Positions 7,741-16,185 are shown, counted from the first letter of the stretch. The stretch: DNA of 64,000 bases from Geobacter sp. (GCA_003574895.1 PJFB01000001.1:186001-250000); one strand, 5' to 3'. Translations and numbers: made by a program. Notes: a model not told the origin generated them from the sequence alone.

Positions 7741-8120
7741 TGCTGGCCCAGGCCATAGTCTGGATGAACCTGGCCCTCGTCTTCTACACCTGGGCGGTCT
7801 TCAGCGGCCGGCGGCAGGGGCTGCACCGCAAGCACCTGATCATCTTCGGCATCGGCCTTTTGTGCGACTACTTGGGCACCCACCAGATGAGCCTGTTTGC
7901 CCGCACCTTTGGCAAGGCGCCGGAATGGCACAATATCACCGGCATCGCCTCCCTGGCCGGCATGGCTTTCCATTTTGTGCTGGCCCTGGTGGCATCGCTC
8001 ATGCAGCGGGCCGAGGCAATCAACAAGGTCTTTCACCGTATCAGCCTGGGAATCTACAGCTGCTGGCTGGCGGCCTTTTTCAGCGGTGCCCTGTACGGTA
8101 TGCTGAGGATGACACGATGA
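7740..8120 (+). CDS. Small four-helix membrane protein
   Basis: A 126-residue integral membrane protein with about four hydrophobic segments (residues ~3-20, 31-50, 69-90, 101-122). It contains a recognisable core: FGIGLLCDYLGTHQM between helices, a conserved-looking HNITGI segment, and HRISLGIYSCWL before the last helix. It resembles a small uncharacterised bacterial family (HsmA/TIGR03987-like), from memory and at modest confidence. The ATG shares its A with the TAA of trmL, so it is coupled to it, and truD starts 20 nt downstream. The His and Cys residues within or beside helices could suggest cofactor or metal contact, but that is speculation. Confidence 0.6.
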   Translation: MLAQAIVWMNLALVFYTWAVFSGRRQGLHRKHLIIFGIGLLCDYLGTHQMSLFARTFGKAPEWHNITGIASLAGMAFHFVLALVASLMQRAEAINKVFHRISLGIYSCWLAAFFSGALYGMLRMTR

Positions 8121-8139
8121 ACAGAGGAGTCGAAAGCCA

Positions 8140-9336
8140 ATGCACCCCTATCTGACAGCAGACATCCCTGGTGTGGGCGGCGCCATCAAGGCGACGCCGG
8201 AGGATTTCCTGGTGGAGGAGATCCCGGCCTATGAACCGTGCGGCAGCGGTGAGCATCTCTACCTTCTGATCGAGAAGCGGGGCATCACCACCCTGGAGGC
8301 GCTCCGCCGGGTCGCCGGGGCGCTGAAAATCCCGGAGCGGGACATCGGTTATGCCGGCATGAAGGACAGCGCCGGGGTCACCCGCCAGACCGTCTCCGTA
8401 CAGCGGATCAGGCCTGAGGATGTGACCGGCCGCGAGTTGGACGGCGTCAAGGTGCTCTCGGCGGTTCGGCACACCAACAAGCTCAAGCTGGGCCATCTCA
8501 AGGGAAACCGCTTCCGCATCGTGGTGCGGGGGGTGGCGGCCGCTGCTGCTGAGGCTGTCCCTGCTGTGCTGGCTCTGCTTGCCAAACGGGGGGTGCCCAA
8601 TTATTTCGGCGCTCAGCGCTACGGTGTGCAGGGTAACTCCCATCTGATCGGCACTGCCATGCTGCAGCGGGACTGGCACGCGGCAATCGACTGTTTGATC
8701 GGCGAACCTGAGGCGGTGCGGGACGAGCAGTGGCGAGCCGCCATCCAGGCCTACCACGCCGGTGATGGGGCATTGGCGCTGAGGCTCATGCCGCGGCACT
8801 GCCGCAGTGAACACGATGTGCTGCAGCGCCTGGCCACCCGGCCCGAGGCCTGGGAAAAGGCCTTCAACGCCGTGCACCCCAAGCTGAAAAAGCTCTATCT
8901 GTCGGCTTGCCAGTCCCGTCTGTTCGATGCCCTGCTGGAGCGGCGCCTGGGGGAGATTGACCGGGTGCTGGCCGGCGATCTGGCCTTCAAGCATGTGAAC
9001 GGTGCCTGTTTCCTGGTCGAAGATGCGGAACTGGAAGCCCCCCGGGCCGCGGCGTTCGAAATCTCGGCCAGCGGGCCGATGTTCGGCAGCAAGATGAAAA
9101 ACCCGGCCGGTGCGCCCCTGGAGCTGGAACAGCAGGTGCTGTCAGAGGCCGGGCTCATGGGCGCGGATTTCGACCTGGGGAGCGGGCTGCGCATGGAGGG
9201 TGAGCGCCGACCCCTCAGGGTTCCATTGGCTGAACCCTTGTTCAGCCTCGAAGCGGACAGCCTGGTGCTGGAGTTCAGTCTGCCCAAGGGGAGCTATGCC
9301 ACATCGGTGGTGCGGGAGTTTACCAAGAATTTCTGA
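8140..9336 (+). CDS. truD: tRNA pseudouridine-13 synthase
   Basis: TruD isomerises uridine 13 of certain tRNAs to pseudouridine. The 398-residue protein has the typical length for the family. The catalytic-Asp region is intact (GYAGMKDSAGVTRQ, about residues 70-83). The motif NYFGAQRYGVQGNSH follows near residue 160, and the C-terminal LPKGSYATSVVREF is the family's terminal signature. The inserted TRUD domain occupies roughly residues 160-340. A GAGG-type ribosome binding site lies shortly before the ATG at 8140. It follows trmL and the small membrane gene closely, giving a tRNA-modification mini-operon. Confidence 0.95.
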   Translation: MHPYLTADIPGVGGAIKATPEDFLVEEIPAYEPCGSGEHLYLLIEKRGITTLEALRRVAGALKIPERDIGYAGMKDSAGVTRQTVSVQRIRPEDVTGRELDGVKVLSAVRHTNKLKLGHLKGNRFRIVVRGVAAAAAEAVPAVLALLAKRGVPNYFGAQRYGVQGNSHLIGTAMLQRDWHAAIDCLIGEPEAVRDEQWRAAIQAYHAGDGALALRLMPRHCRSEHDVLQRLATRPEAWEKAFNAVHPKLKKLYLSACQSRLFDALLERRLGEIDRVLAGDLAFKHVNGACFLVEDAELEAPRAAAFEISASGPMFGSKMKNPAGAPLELEQQVLSEAGLMGADFDLGSGLRMEGERRPLRVPLAEPLFSLEADSLVLEFSLPKGSYATSVVREFTKNF

Positions 9337-9372
9337 AGTATTAGTGCCGGCAAGGGAGCGGATGGGAAACGG

Positions 9373-11016
9373 ATGATGTCAATGGATCAGGCACAGCCCG
9401 TGGGCAATCGGTCAAGGCAGATACTGTTGATGCAGGTCTTGTTCGCCTTTTTCTGCGCTCTTGCCGTCAGAATCTATATCTGGAAACATTTTCCCCATGT
9501 CATCTTTCAGCATGAAGCGGACGGCGTCGGTTATATAGGCATTGCCAGAGAGATCCTGGAAAGCGGGAGCATCGGCAGGGCGGTCCATTTCCCGCCCTTT
9601 TACCCCGCTGTCATTGCCCTGTGCGCAGCCCTTTCCGGCAGCTACGAATCGGGTGCCAGGCTTGCATCGGTGCTTGCAGGCAGCATGGCGGTGGTGCCGT
9701 TCCATCTGGCATGCCGGCATCTGCTCTCTGGCAGGGGAGCCCTGTATGCGGCCCTGGTGGCAGCCCTGTTCGGCCCCTTCATCGATTATGCCGTGCAGCC
9801 CATTTCCCAGGCCACCTACCTGTGCCTGATCGCTGCCGGGGTCTGGCTCGGACTGCGGCTGGCCGCCACGGTTTCCATGCGTTATGCCGCTGCCTTTGGC
9901 TTGATCTCGGCTGCCATGTACCTGACCCGTCCCGAGGGGATCCTCTTTTTCGTCATAAACGTGCCGATCCTGGTCTGGTGCATCATCAGGACCGATGTTA
10001 CGTTGACGCGCAAGCTGAAGGTTGGGACAGCGCTCTGCTGCAGCTTCGGGGTGCCGGTGCTGCTGTATCTGCTCAGACTCAGGAATATAACCGGCGGCTG
10101 GACCTTGAGCGGCAAAAGCGCGGCCACGATCATCGGGATCGACGCATCCATGCGGCTGCTGCCAAACGGCAAGACCTACGCCGAGGCCACGGCTGCCGGC
10201 ACCGGCCTGGCAACGCTTGTCCCTTCGCTTTCTGCCTTGCTGACAACGATCACTGGCCAGGCCGCCAGGTTTGGCCTGGCCACCTATGCCCTGCTGCCGG
10301 GGTTTGCCATGGCCATTGCCGCCATGGGGCTCTTCCTGATATGGGCTGCCGTACCCAGGGCCGGCAGGGGGGAGCGCCCGGCGGCATTCATTGGCCGCTA
10401 TCTCTTTTTCAGCCCCATGCTGATGCTGTTGCCGGTTTTTGCCTTTGACAAGATTTCACTTTCCGCAGGGTATATCTTTCCCTTTTTCCCGGTTTTCATT
10501 GCTTGTTTCGCACAAGGGGCGGTCTGGCTGGAGGAAGAGGCGATGGCTGTTGTCAAGCACCGCCTCCCCCTGCTCAGGGGGATTGTGCGCTTCCTGCCGT
10601 TGGGAGCGGCGGCGGTAGCCTGTTTGATGTTGCTGTCCTTCAACCAGTTTTATAGCGAGGTTTCCAGTGAAGAGTACAGCTTCATGACCGGGCAGCAGGA
10701 TTTCCTGTTGCGCCAGACCGGTCACTGGCTGCGCGCCAATACCCCCCGTGACGCCGGCGTCATGGCCCGCTGGAGCAATATCGGCTTTTATGCCGACCGG
10801 CCCTGGACCGGCCTGGCCGACGGCACCATTGCCCAGGTGGTCGAATACGCGAAGCGCGCCCATATGAAGTACATTGTCATCGATTCCGATGCCGTGCCCC
10901 GCCGCAGGCCCCAGTTGAACGCCCTGCTGTTCCCCGACACTCCCCAGCCCGGCTTGACTCCGGTGTATGGCCGGGAAGATTGGTTGACCCGCGTTGTCGT
11001 CTACCGGGTGGAGTGA
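9373..11016 (+). CDS. Polytopic GT-C (family 39-like) glycosyltransferase
   Basis: A 547-residue membrane protein with about 11-12 hydrophobic segments, resembling the PMT/ArnT-like transferases that use a polyprenyl-phosphate sugar and act on the periplasmic side. Near the N-terminus the acidic catalytic-type loop EADGVGYIGIAREIL is followed by HFPPFYPAVIALCAALSG, the arrangement typical of PMT_2 proteins. A soluble C-terminal region (about residues 440-547) follows the last helix and ends in WLTRVVVYRVE. Start at 9373 is the first of two adjacent ATGs; a third in-frame ATG lies at 9382. Eleven nucleotides separate it from the GT9 gene, so it very likely forms an operon with it. Donor and acceptor cannot be deduced. 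Confidence 0.8.
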   Translation: MMSMDQAQPVGNRSRQILLMQVLFAFFCALAVRIYIWKHFPHVIFQHEADGVGYIGIAREILESGSIGRAVHFPPFYPAVIALCAALSGSYESGARLASVLAGSMAVVPFHLACRHLLSGRGALYAALVAALFGPFIDYAVQPISQATYLCLIAAGVWLGLRLAATVSMRYAAAFGLISAAMYLTRPEGILFFVINVPILVWCIIRTDVTLTRKLKVGTALCCSFGVPVLLYLLRLRNITGGWTLSGKSAATIIGIDASMRLLPNGKTYAEATAAGTGLATLVPSLSALLTTITGQAARFGLATYALLPGFAMAIAAMGLFLIWAAVPRAGRGERPAAFIGRYLFFSPMLMLLPVFAFDKISLSAGYIFPFFPVFIACFAQGAVWLEEEAMAVVKHRLPLLRGIVRFLPLGAAAVACLMLLSFNQFYSEVSSEEYSFMTGQQDFLLRQTGHWLRANTPRDAGVMARWSNIGFYADRPWTGLADGTIAQVVEYAKRAHMKYIVIDSDAVPRRRPQLNALLFPDTPQPGLTPVYGREDWLTRVVVYRVE

Positions 11017-11026
11017 CTGACAGTCC

Positions 11027-12232
11027 ATGAACATTACCCGCATGCGACATATAGATTATTTCCTGGGTGGGGCCATATGCCTGCTGCTGGATGTCTGGGA
11101 GCGTCTGCGCCGGAGCGTATTGCGCAGGGATGTGCGCCGGCCCGAACCCCGCAGGGTGCTGGTCACCAAATATCTGGGCATGGGAAGCATACTGCTGGCC
11201 ACCCCCAGTCTGCGGGCCCTGCGCACTGCCTGTCCTGGGTGCCGGATCGTGCTTCTGACGTTCGAGTCCAACGCGGCCTTTGCCCGGCGTATCCCGCTGA
11301 TCGACGAAGTCATAGCCATACGGACCACGTCCCTGCTCCGTTTCGGGCTCGACACCGTGCGAATCCTGCGCTACATCCGGAGCCAATGCTTCGACTATGT
11401 GCTGGACCTGGAGTTCTTTGCCCGCTTCTCGACCATCATGTCCTATCTGAGCGGTGCCGGGTGCCGGGTGGGCTATTATCTGCCCCAGATCTGGCGCGGC
11501 GACCTGCTAGATGTGCCGGTGCATTTCAACCCCTATCGGCATGTCAGCGAGATCTTTGCCGCACAGTTGGCTGTTATGGGGATCAAGGTCGATGATTTCA
11601 CCATTACCCCGCCTGCGGTCGATACAGCGGCGTCCGGGCGGGTAGAGGAAGTCCTGGCGCTTGCCGGTGTCCGGAAGGAGGACGCCATTGCCGTTGTCAA
11701 CGTGAATGCCAGCGATCTTTCCTTTGAGCGGCGCTGGCCCCGGGAGCATTTCGTGTCCCTGATCAATGCCCTTGCCTGTTCATCGGGTGCGCGCTTCGTT
11801 CTGGTGGGGTCTCCTGACGAGGGTCCTTATGTGGCGGAGGTGTTCGCCGCATTGTCACCGGCAGCCCGGGCCCGTACGCTCAACCTGGCCGGCGAACAGA
11901 CCCTGGACGAGTTTATTGCGCTGCTGTCCATGGGCAGCGTCTGTATCACCAACGACAGCGGACCGCTCCACATGGCCGCGGCGCTGGGGACCCGCACCTT
12001 CTCCTTCTTCGGACCCGAGTCCCCCATCCTCTATGCCCCGAGTGGTGAGGGGCACACCACCTTTTACGCCGGGATCTACTGCAGCCCCTGCCTCAGCGTC
12101 TTCAATGCCAAACGGGCCATGTGTCGCGGCAACAACATCTGCATGCAGGCGATTTCCCCCGAAGTGGCGACCTGTGTCATCATGGGAGAAATCGGGAAAG
12201 CACCAATAAGGAAGACCGATGAAGCCGCTTGA
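11027..12232 (+). CDS. Family 9 glycosyltransferase (heptosyltransferase-like)
   Basis: A 401-residue cytoplasmic GT-B glycosyltransferase of family 9, the family of ADP-heptose:LPS heptosyltransferases. The N-terminal half has LVTKYLGMGSILLATPSLRA (nucleotide-fold start) and the C-terminal half carries ITNDSGPLHMAAALGT, the family's strongest signature, followed by FFGPESP. A Cys-rich stretch near the C-terminus (YCSPCLS ... CRGNNIC) is also common in GT9 enzymes. The product could transfer heptose or a related sugar onto a lipid-linked glycan, but specificity cannot be read. The gene overlaps the following radical SAM gene by 14 nt and follows the GT-C gene by 10 nt, so the three are almost certainly translated from one message. 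Confidence 0.88.
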   Translation: MNITRMRHIDYFLGGAICLLLDVWERLRRSVLRRDVRRPEPRRVLVTKYLGMGSILLATPSLRALRTACPGCRIVLLTFESNAAFARRIPLIDEVIAIRTTSLLRFGLDTVRILRYIRSQCFDYVLDLEFFARFSTIMSYLSGAGCRVGYYLPQIWRGDLLDVPVHFNPYRHVSEIFAAQLAVMGIKVDDFTITPPAVDTAASGRVEEVLALAGVRKEDAIAVVNVNASDLSFERRWPREHFVSLINALACSSGARFVLVGSPDEGPYVAEVFAALSPAARARTLNLAGEQTLDEFIALLSMGSVCITNDSGPLHMAAALGTRTFSFFGPESPILYAPSGEGHTTFYAGIYCSPCLSVFNAKRAMCRGNNICMQAISPEVATCVIMGEIGKAPIRKTDEAA

Positions 12233-13598
12233 TATCCTCCTGCTTAACCCTCCCGGCCGTCAGGTGTACGTGCGCGATTACTACTGCAGCAAGGTCTCCA
12301 AATCCAACTACCTGTTCCATCCGGTGGATCTTCTCATGCTGAGCGGCACCCTGGCTGCACGGCACAATGTCTCGGTTATTGACGCCATTGCAGACAGGTT
12401 GACCGAGGCGGCTTTCCTGGAGAGATTCCGGGCATTAAGGCCGGATGTGGTGATTTCACTGGCAGGTGCGGTGGCCCTGGATGACGATCTGCGGCTCCTT
12501 GACACCCTTGCCTCGTCCGGCAGCCGCATCATTGTCACGGGTGATGTCTTCCTGGACGGGCCCCGTGGTTGGCTCGATAGGTGCCCTTTCATCGAAGCCG
12601 TGATCATGGATTTCACCTCCGGCCATATCAACGACTATCTGGAAGGAGAGAATGACAGCGCCCCAAGCATAATAACCAGATCAGCCAGGCAAACACCGGC
12701 ATTCACCCGTACAAGTGGCGTGGAGTTTTCCATCCCCATCCCCAGACACGAACTGTTCACTTCACGAAACTACAATTTCCCGTTTGTGCGCCACAGGGCA
12801 TTTGCCACGGTGCTGACCGACTATGGCTGCCCGTTCCTCTGTTCGTTCTGTATCATGGCCACCCTGGGATACCGTTATCGTGGGATTGACAATGTTTTGG
12901 CAGAGCTTCATTATCTGTGGGAAACAGGTAAGCGGGAAATCTTTTTCATGGACCAGACTTTCGGAACCATCCGGCAACGGACATTGGAAATATGTCGGCG
13001 CATGGCGGAGGATGGCCTGAAGTTCGGCTGGGTCTGTTACTCCCGGGTGGATCTGGTCGATCGGGAACTGCTGCTGGCCATGGGTGGCGCCGGCTGCCAT
13101 ACCATCATCTTTGGCGTGGAGTCGGCCAGCGAGGAGATACTGCGAAAATACCGCAAGGGGTACACCAGGCAGCAGATCAGAGCGACATTTGCCCTCTGCC
13201 GCGAGCTGGGCATCCGTACGGTTGCCACGTTCATCATCGGCCTGCCCGAAGACAGCTGGGTCACTGCCATGGAAACCATCGATTTTCTCACGGAGATCAA
13301 AGCCGACTTCGCTTCTTTCAACATCGCCGTACCGCGTGCCGGCACCCCATTGAGGGATGAGGCCATCGCACTTGGCTTGACCAGCGCCGATACCAGCATC
13401 ATGGATCAGTCCGGCTCCACCATCAGCATGCCATCCAGGTACCTGACCAGAGACGAGATAATGCGGCTCAAATCACTGGCCCTGCGGCGGTTTTACCTAC
13501 GTCCTTCCTATCTGCTGCACCGTCTTGCCAGAATCAGGAGCTGGTATGAGTTGAAGGAACAGCTGCGTGAGGGGTATCATCTGTTCGTGAAGCAGTGA
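12219..13598 (+). CDS. B12-binding-type radical SAM protein
   Basis: A 459-residue radical SAM enzyme. Residues 1-150 form a Rossmann-like domain of the cobalamin-binding kind (LDILLLNPPGRQ, then VVISLAGAVALDDDLRLLDT), though no DxHxxG cobalamin motif is seen, as in many members. The 4Fe-4S site is CPFLCSFC (CX3CX2C, about residues 204-211). The following segments REIFFMDQTFG, GVESASEEILRKYRKGYT and TFIIGLPED are standard for the B12-radical SAM superfamily. Such enzymes methylate or rearrange unreactive carbons in lipids and natural products. Its overlap with a GT9 gene and proximity to a GT-C transferase suggest that it modifies a glycan or glycolipid made by its neighbours; this is inference from context. 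Confidence 0.85.
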   Translation: MKPLDILLLNPPGRQVYVRDYYCSKVSKSNYLFHPVDLLMLSGTLAARHNVSVIDAIADRLTEAAFLERFRALRPDVVISLAGAVALDDDLRLLDTLASSGSRIIVTGDVFLDGPRGWLDRCPFIEAVIMDFTSGHINDYLEGENDSAPSIITRSARQTPAFTRTSGVEFSIPIPRHELFTSRNYNFPFVRHRAFATVLTDYGCPFLCSFCIMATLGYRYRGIDNVLAELHYLWETGKREIFFMDQTFGTIRQRTLEICRRMAEDGLKFGWVCYSRVDLVDRELLLAMGGAGCHTIIFGVESASEEILRKYRKGYTRQQIRATFALCRELGIRTVATFIIGLPEDSWVTAMETIDFLTEIKADFASFNIAVPRAGTPLRDEAIALGLTSADTSIMDQSGSTISMPSRYLTRDEIMRLKSLALRRFYLRPSYLLHRLARIRSWYELKEQLREGYHLFVKQ

Positions 13599-13627
13599 CA
13601 ATCATTACAACATACCAGGGGAATGCA

Positions 13628-15010
13628 ATGGATAACAACATAGTGCTGATCGATTCACACGCCCATATCTACTATCGAGACTACAGCGGTGATTTTGACG
13701 AGATGCTGCAACGGGCCGCGGATGCTGGGGTGGGTGCCATCCTGGTGGTCGGCACCGACATCGAGTCCAGCCGCGAGGCAGTGGAGCTGGCCGAGAAGTA
13801 CCCCCAGCTCTATGCCGCTGTCGGCATCCATCCTCATGATGCCGCCCGCGTCACCGATGCCTGCTACGACGTCATCAGGGGCCTGGCTCGTGACAGCGCC
13901 AAGGTGGTGGCCATTGGGGAGATAGGTCTCGATTTTTACCGGGACCGTTCCCCCCGGGACGAACAGGAACGGGTCTTTCGCGCCTTTCTGAGGATGGCGG
14001 TGGAAGTGGACAAACCAGTGATCATCCATGACCGGGACGCCCACGAGCAGGTCATGGCTTGCCTCAGGGAAGAGGGGGCGCGGCGGGGCGTTCTGCACTG
14101 TTTCTCCGGCGACAGTGCCATGGCGGCCGAGGCCATTGCGATGGGCTTCTATATCTCCATCCCCGGCACGGTCACTTATCCCGCCAACCATTCCCTGCGC
14201 CAGGTGGTGCAGGCCACAAGCATCGACAGCATGCTGGTGGAGACCGACTGTCCCTATCTTTCGCCGGTGCCACATCGCGGCAAGCGCAACGAGCCGGCCT
14301 TTGTGCGGCTGGCGGCTGAGCGGGTGGCCGAGGTGAAAGGACTTACCCTGGAGGATGTGGCCCGCATCACCACCAAGAACGTCCGGGACCTGTTCGGCAT
14401 CCGCCTGTGGGACCAGTCCACGAAGATCGCCTATAAGATCAGGAACTCCCTGTACCTCAACATCACCAACCGCTGCTCCAACAACTGCAGCTTCTGCGCG
14501 AAGTTCGACGATTTTACCGTCAAGGGGCACAACCTGCTGCTGGATGGAGAACCCGGTTTTGAAGAGGTCATGGCAGCGGTCGGGCAGCCCGAGGGGATCG
14601 ACGAGATCGTCTTCTGCGGCTACGGCGAGCCGCTGATCAGGCTGGACTTGGTCAAGAAGGTGGCGAAAGAACTCAAGATGGCTGGTTACAGCATCCGCAT
14701 CAATACAGACGGCCAGGCCAACCTGGTCCATGGCCGCAACATCCTGCCCGAACTGGCCGGGCTGGTGGATGAGATCTCCATCAGCCTCAATGCCCCGGAT
14801 GCGGAGACCTATGGGCGGCTGTGCAACACCCCCTTCGGGGCCGACGGCTTCCATGCCGTGTGCGAGTTTATCCGGGAAGCCGGGCATCATATTCCGAAGG
14901 TTGTTGCCAGCATGGTGACCGTGCCCGGAGTGGATGTGGAGGCCTGCCGGCAACTGGCCCAATCGCTCGGCGCGGAATTTCGTATCAGGGAGTATGCCGA
15001 GGTCGGGTAG
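13628..15010 (+). CDS. TatD-family hydrolase fused to a radical SAM domain
   Basis: A 460-residue two-domain protein. Residues 1-255 are a TatD-type metal-dependent hydrolase/DNase: DSHAHIY (metal His pair), EIGLDFYRD, PVIIHDRDAHEQ, LHCFSGD and ETDCPYLSP are all intact. Residues ~270-460 are a radical SAM domain with the cluster motif CSNNCSFC (CX3CX2C), then VFCGYGEPLIR and EISISLNAPD. A separate TatD-associated radical SAM family exists in related bacteria; here the two are one polypeptide. The ATG at 13628 (AGGGG upstream) is preferred to the ATG at 13595, which overlaps the gene before. It is the last gene of the run that began upstream and is followed by a hairpin. Domain calls are secure; the substrate is unknown. 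Confidence 0.9.
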   Translation: MDNNIVLIDSHAHIYYRDYSGDFDEMLQRAADAGVGAILVVGTDIESSREAVELAEKYPQLYAAVGIHPHDAARVTDACYDVIRGLARDSAKVVAIGEIGLDFYRDRSPRDEQERVFRAFLRMAVEVDKPVIIHDRDAHEQVMACLREEGARRGVLHCFSGDSAMAAEAIAMGFYISIPGTVTYPANHSLRQVVQATSIDSMLVETDCPYLSPVPHRGKRNEPAFVRLAAERVAEVKGLTLEDVARITTKNVRDLFGIRLWDQSTKIAYKIRNSLYLNITNRCSNNCSFCAKFDDFTVKGHNLLLDGEPGFEEVMAAVGQPEGIDEIVFCGYGEPLIRLDLVKKVAKELKMAGYSIRINTDGQANLVHGRNILPELAGLVDEISISLNAPDAETYGRLCNTPFGADGFHAVCEFIREAGHHIPKVVASMVTVPGVDVEACRQLAQSLGAEFRIREYAEVG

Positions 15011-15036
15011 GCGGGACTCATCATTCCGGCATAATT

Positions 15037-15065
15037 GCTTCCATCCGAATATTTCGGGTGGAAGC
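15037..15065 (+). terminator. Hairpin after the TatD-radical SAM gene
   Basis: GCTTCCATCCGAA (15037-15049) pairs with TTCGGGTGGAAGC (15053-15065), 13 bp with one G-T pair and a 3-nt loop. No T-run follows, so it may stabilise the 3' end or terminate weakly. Confidence 0.5.
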
Positions 15066-15306
15066 CGGCGTGTGGAGTGAAACCATTTCGATTAAAATTT
15101 ATATACACCTTCCCAAATGCGGCAAATATCCCTGAATCCTTTCAGGAAGCTGTTTTGTAACTTTTTGCCCGCTTATTACATGTATTGAACTTATATACAC
15201 TTGCCCCTCCATTCTAACTGTCATCCAATCTTTATTACGTGCATAAATAAAATTAAACAGCATGATAACGCCATGTTACAGCTTCGTTGTGTTGAATTTT
15301 AGGAAT

Positions 15307-15322
15307 TGGCACGGGTGATGCT
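15307..15322 (+). promoter_or_regulatory. Sigma-54 (RpoN) type -24/-12 promoter
   Basis: TGGCACGGGTGATGCT: GG at 15308-15309 and GC at 15320-15321 are separated by exactly 10 nt, matching the TGGCAC-N5-TTGC type consensus except for A in place of the first T of TTGC. Predicted start of transcription is near 15333, 44 nt before the downstream ATG. Two upstream decamer repeats could be activator sites. Confidence 0.65.
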
Positions 15323-15376
15323 ACTCATATATACAAAAGCAATTAATTATCACAGAGAATTAAATAGGAGGATGTC

Positions 15377-15595
15377 ATGAAAGCACTCGCCACTTTGATA
15401 GGAACAATCGCCCCGGCCACGGCATTCGCAGCATCAGGAGCGCGCGTGGACAATAGTGGAATCTTCGTATGGATCTTCCTTGGCTTCTGTGCCTTGATAA
15501 TTGTTGCACAGGTAATCCCCGCCGTATTGCTCTTCTTCGGCATGGTAAAGGGTTTTACCGCGAAATCGGAAGCAAAGGCGCATGGCAGATCCTAG
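15377..15595 (+). CDS. Small exported or membrane-anchored protein
   Basis: A 72-residue protein with a short signal-like N-terminus (MKALATLIGTIAPATAFAAS), a polar segment GARVDNSG, then one strongly hydrophobic helix (about residues 29-57) and a basic tail (KGFTAKSEAKAHGRS). AGGAGG lies 7 nt before the ATG. Small proteins of this shape are common in Geobacter-type genomes but have no assigned function that I know. It sits alone behind a sigma-54 type promoter and ahead of a good terminator, so it is a monocistronic, probably conditionally expressed gene. Confidence 0.75.
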   Translation: MKALATLIGTIAPATAFAASGARVDNSGIFVWIFLGFCALIIVAQVIPAVLLFFGMVKGFTAKSEAKAHGRS

Positions 15596-15644
15596 CGGCA
15601 ATTGACTGCGGGCATGGTTTGGCCAGCTGCAGTGAACACATAAG

Positions 15645-15681
15645 AACCCCACGATATCTTCAATGTACCGCGGGGTTTTTT
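15645..15681 (+). terminator. Rho-independent terminator after the small membrane protein gene
   Basis: AACCCC-A-CG pairs with CG-C-GGGGTT (one internal mismatch), followed directly by a run of six T. Confidence 0.75.
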
Positions 15682-15787
15682 CTTATCATGAACCGTGTTG
15701 GCCAATAATGTGATCAGCGGGGATCTCGGGGAACAATTGTAGGGTGGGATTACAGCCTTTTATATTCCTGGTTGCGGAGGTTGCACT

Positions 15788-15934
15788 TTGAAACTTGATG
15801 AGCTCATAAAGAATCTTCAGGCCGCATTGACGGAATTGGGTAATGTGGAAGTGTTCCACGAAGGTGGTGTGGTTAAATTGATAGAACCTGTCCCAGAGGA
15901 AGAGGACTGCTGCGCCCACGTTTATCTGGAATAG
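15788..15934 (+). CDS. 48-residue acidic, cysteine-ending protein with a TTG start
   Basis: A short gene found by its ribosome binding site: GGAGG at 15776-15780, then a TTG start at 15788. It reads MKLDELIKNLQAALTELGNV with VEVFHEGGVVKLIEPVPEEE next, and ends DCCAHVYLE before TAG. The pattern (amphipathic helix, two short strands, acidic linker, CC-x-H near the end) and the good spacing of the Shine-Dalgarno support a real small protein rather than chance. The C-terminal CCAH could bind metal. I do not recognise a family with a known function. It lies between a terminator and the convergent tRNA-Ala gene. Confidence 0.6.
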   Translation: MKLDELIKNLQAALTELGNVEVFHEGGVVKLIEPVPEEEDCCAHVYLE

Positions 15935-16050
15935 GCCGAACTACTTGAAAAATGGTTTTTGAAGATAATAACTCGCTTGATTTACCGGTAGAAATTTGAA
16001 GCCGTACGGAATTGAACCTATAGATAACTATAGATAATTTTCCACTAAAA

Positions 16051-16079
16051 AAGGGGTCAGGCAAAATGCCTAACCCCTT
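16051..16079 (-). terminator. Rho-independent terminator after tRNA-Ala
   Basis: Minus strand: AAGGGGTTAGGCA pairs with TGCCTGACCCCTT across a short TTT loop (one G-T pair), running into a run of T. Confidence 0.85.
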
Positions 16080-16087
16080 GATTTTTT

Positions 16088-16163
<76 letters not shown>

Positions 16164-16185
16164 AAAACAATCAAAATGAACCCAC

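Larger units (their letters stand above)
15011..15376. other. Regulatory intergenic region ahead of the small membrane protein gene
   Basis: A 366-nt non-coding stretch. It holds a hairpin at 15037-15065, two exact copies of TTATATACAC (15099-15108 and 15191-15200), and a sigma-54 type promoter at 15307-15322. No protein-coding frame is credible here. Confidence 0.7.

Noticed and set aside
8080-8994. A 304-codon minus-strand frame
   Set aside because: Antisense to truD and its neighbour; translation is low-complexity and Gln/Arg-rich with no motif.
13655-14962. A 435-codon open frame on the minus strand
   Set aside because: Antisense to the TatD-radical SAM gene, whose motifs are intact; no ribosome binding site or family signature.
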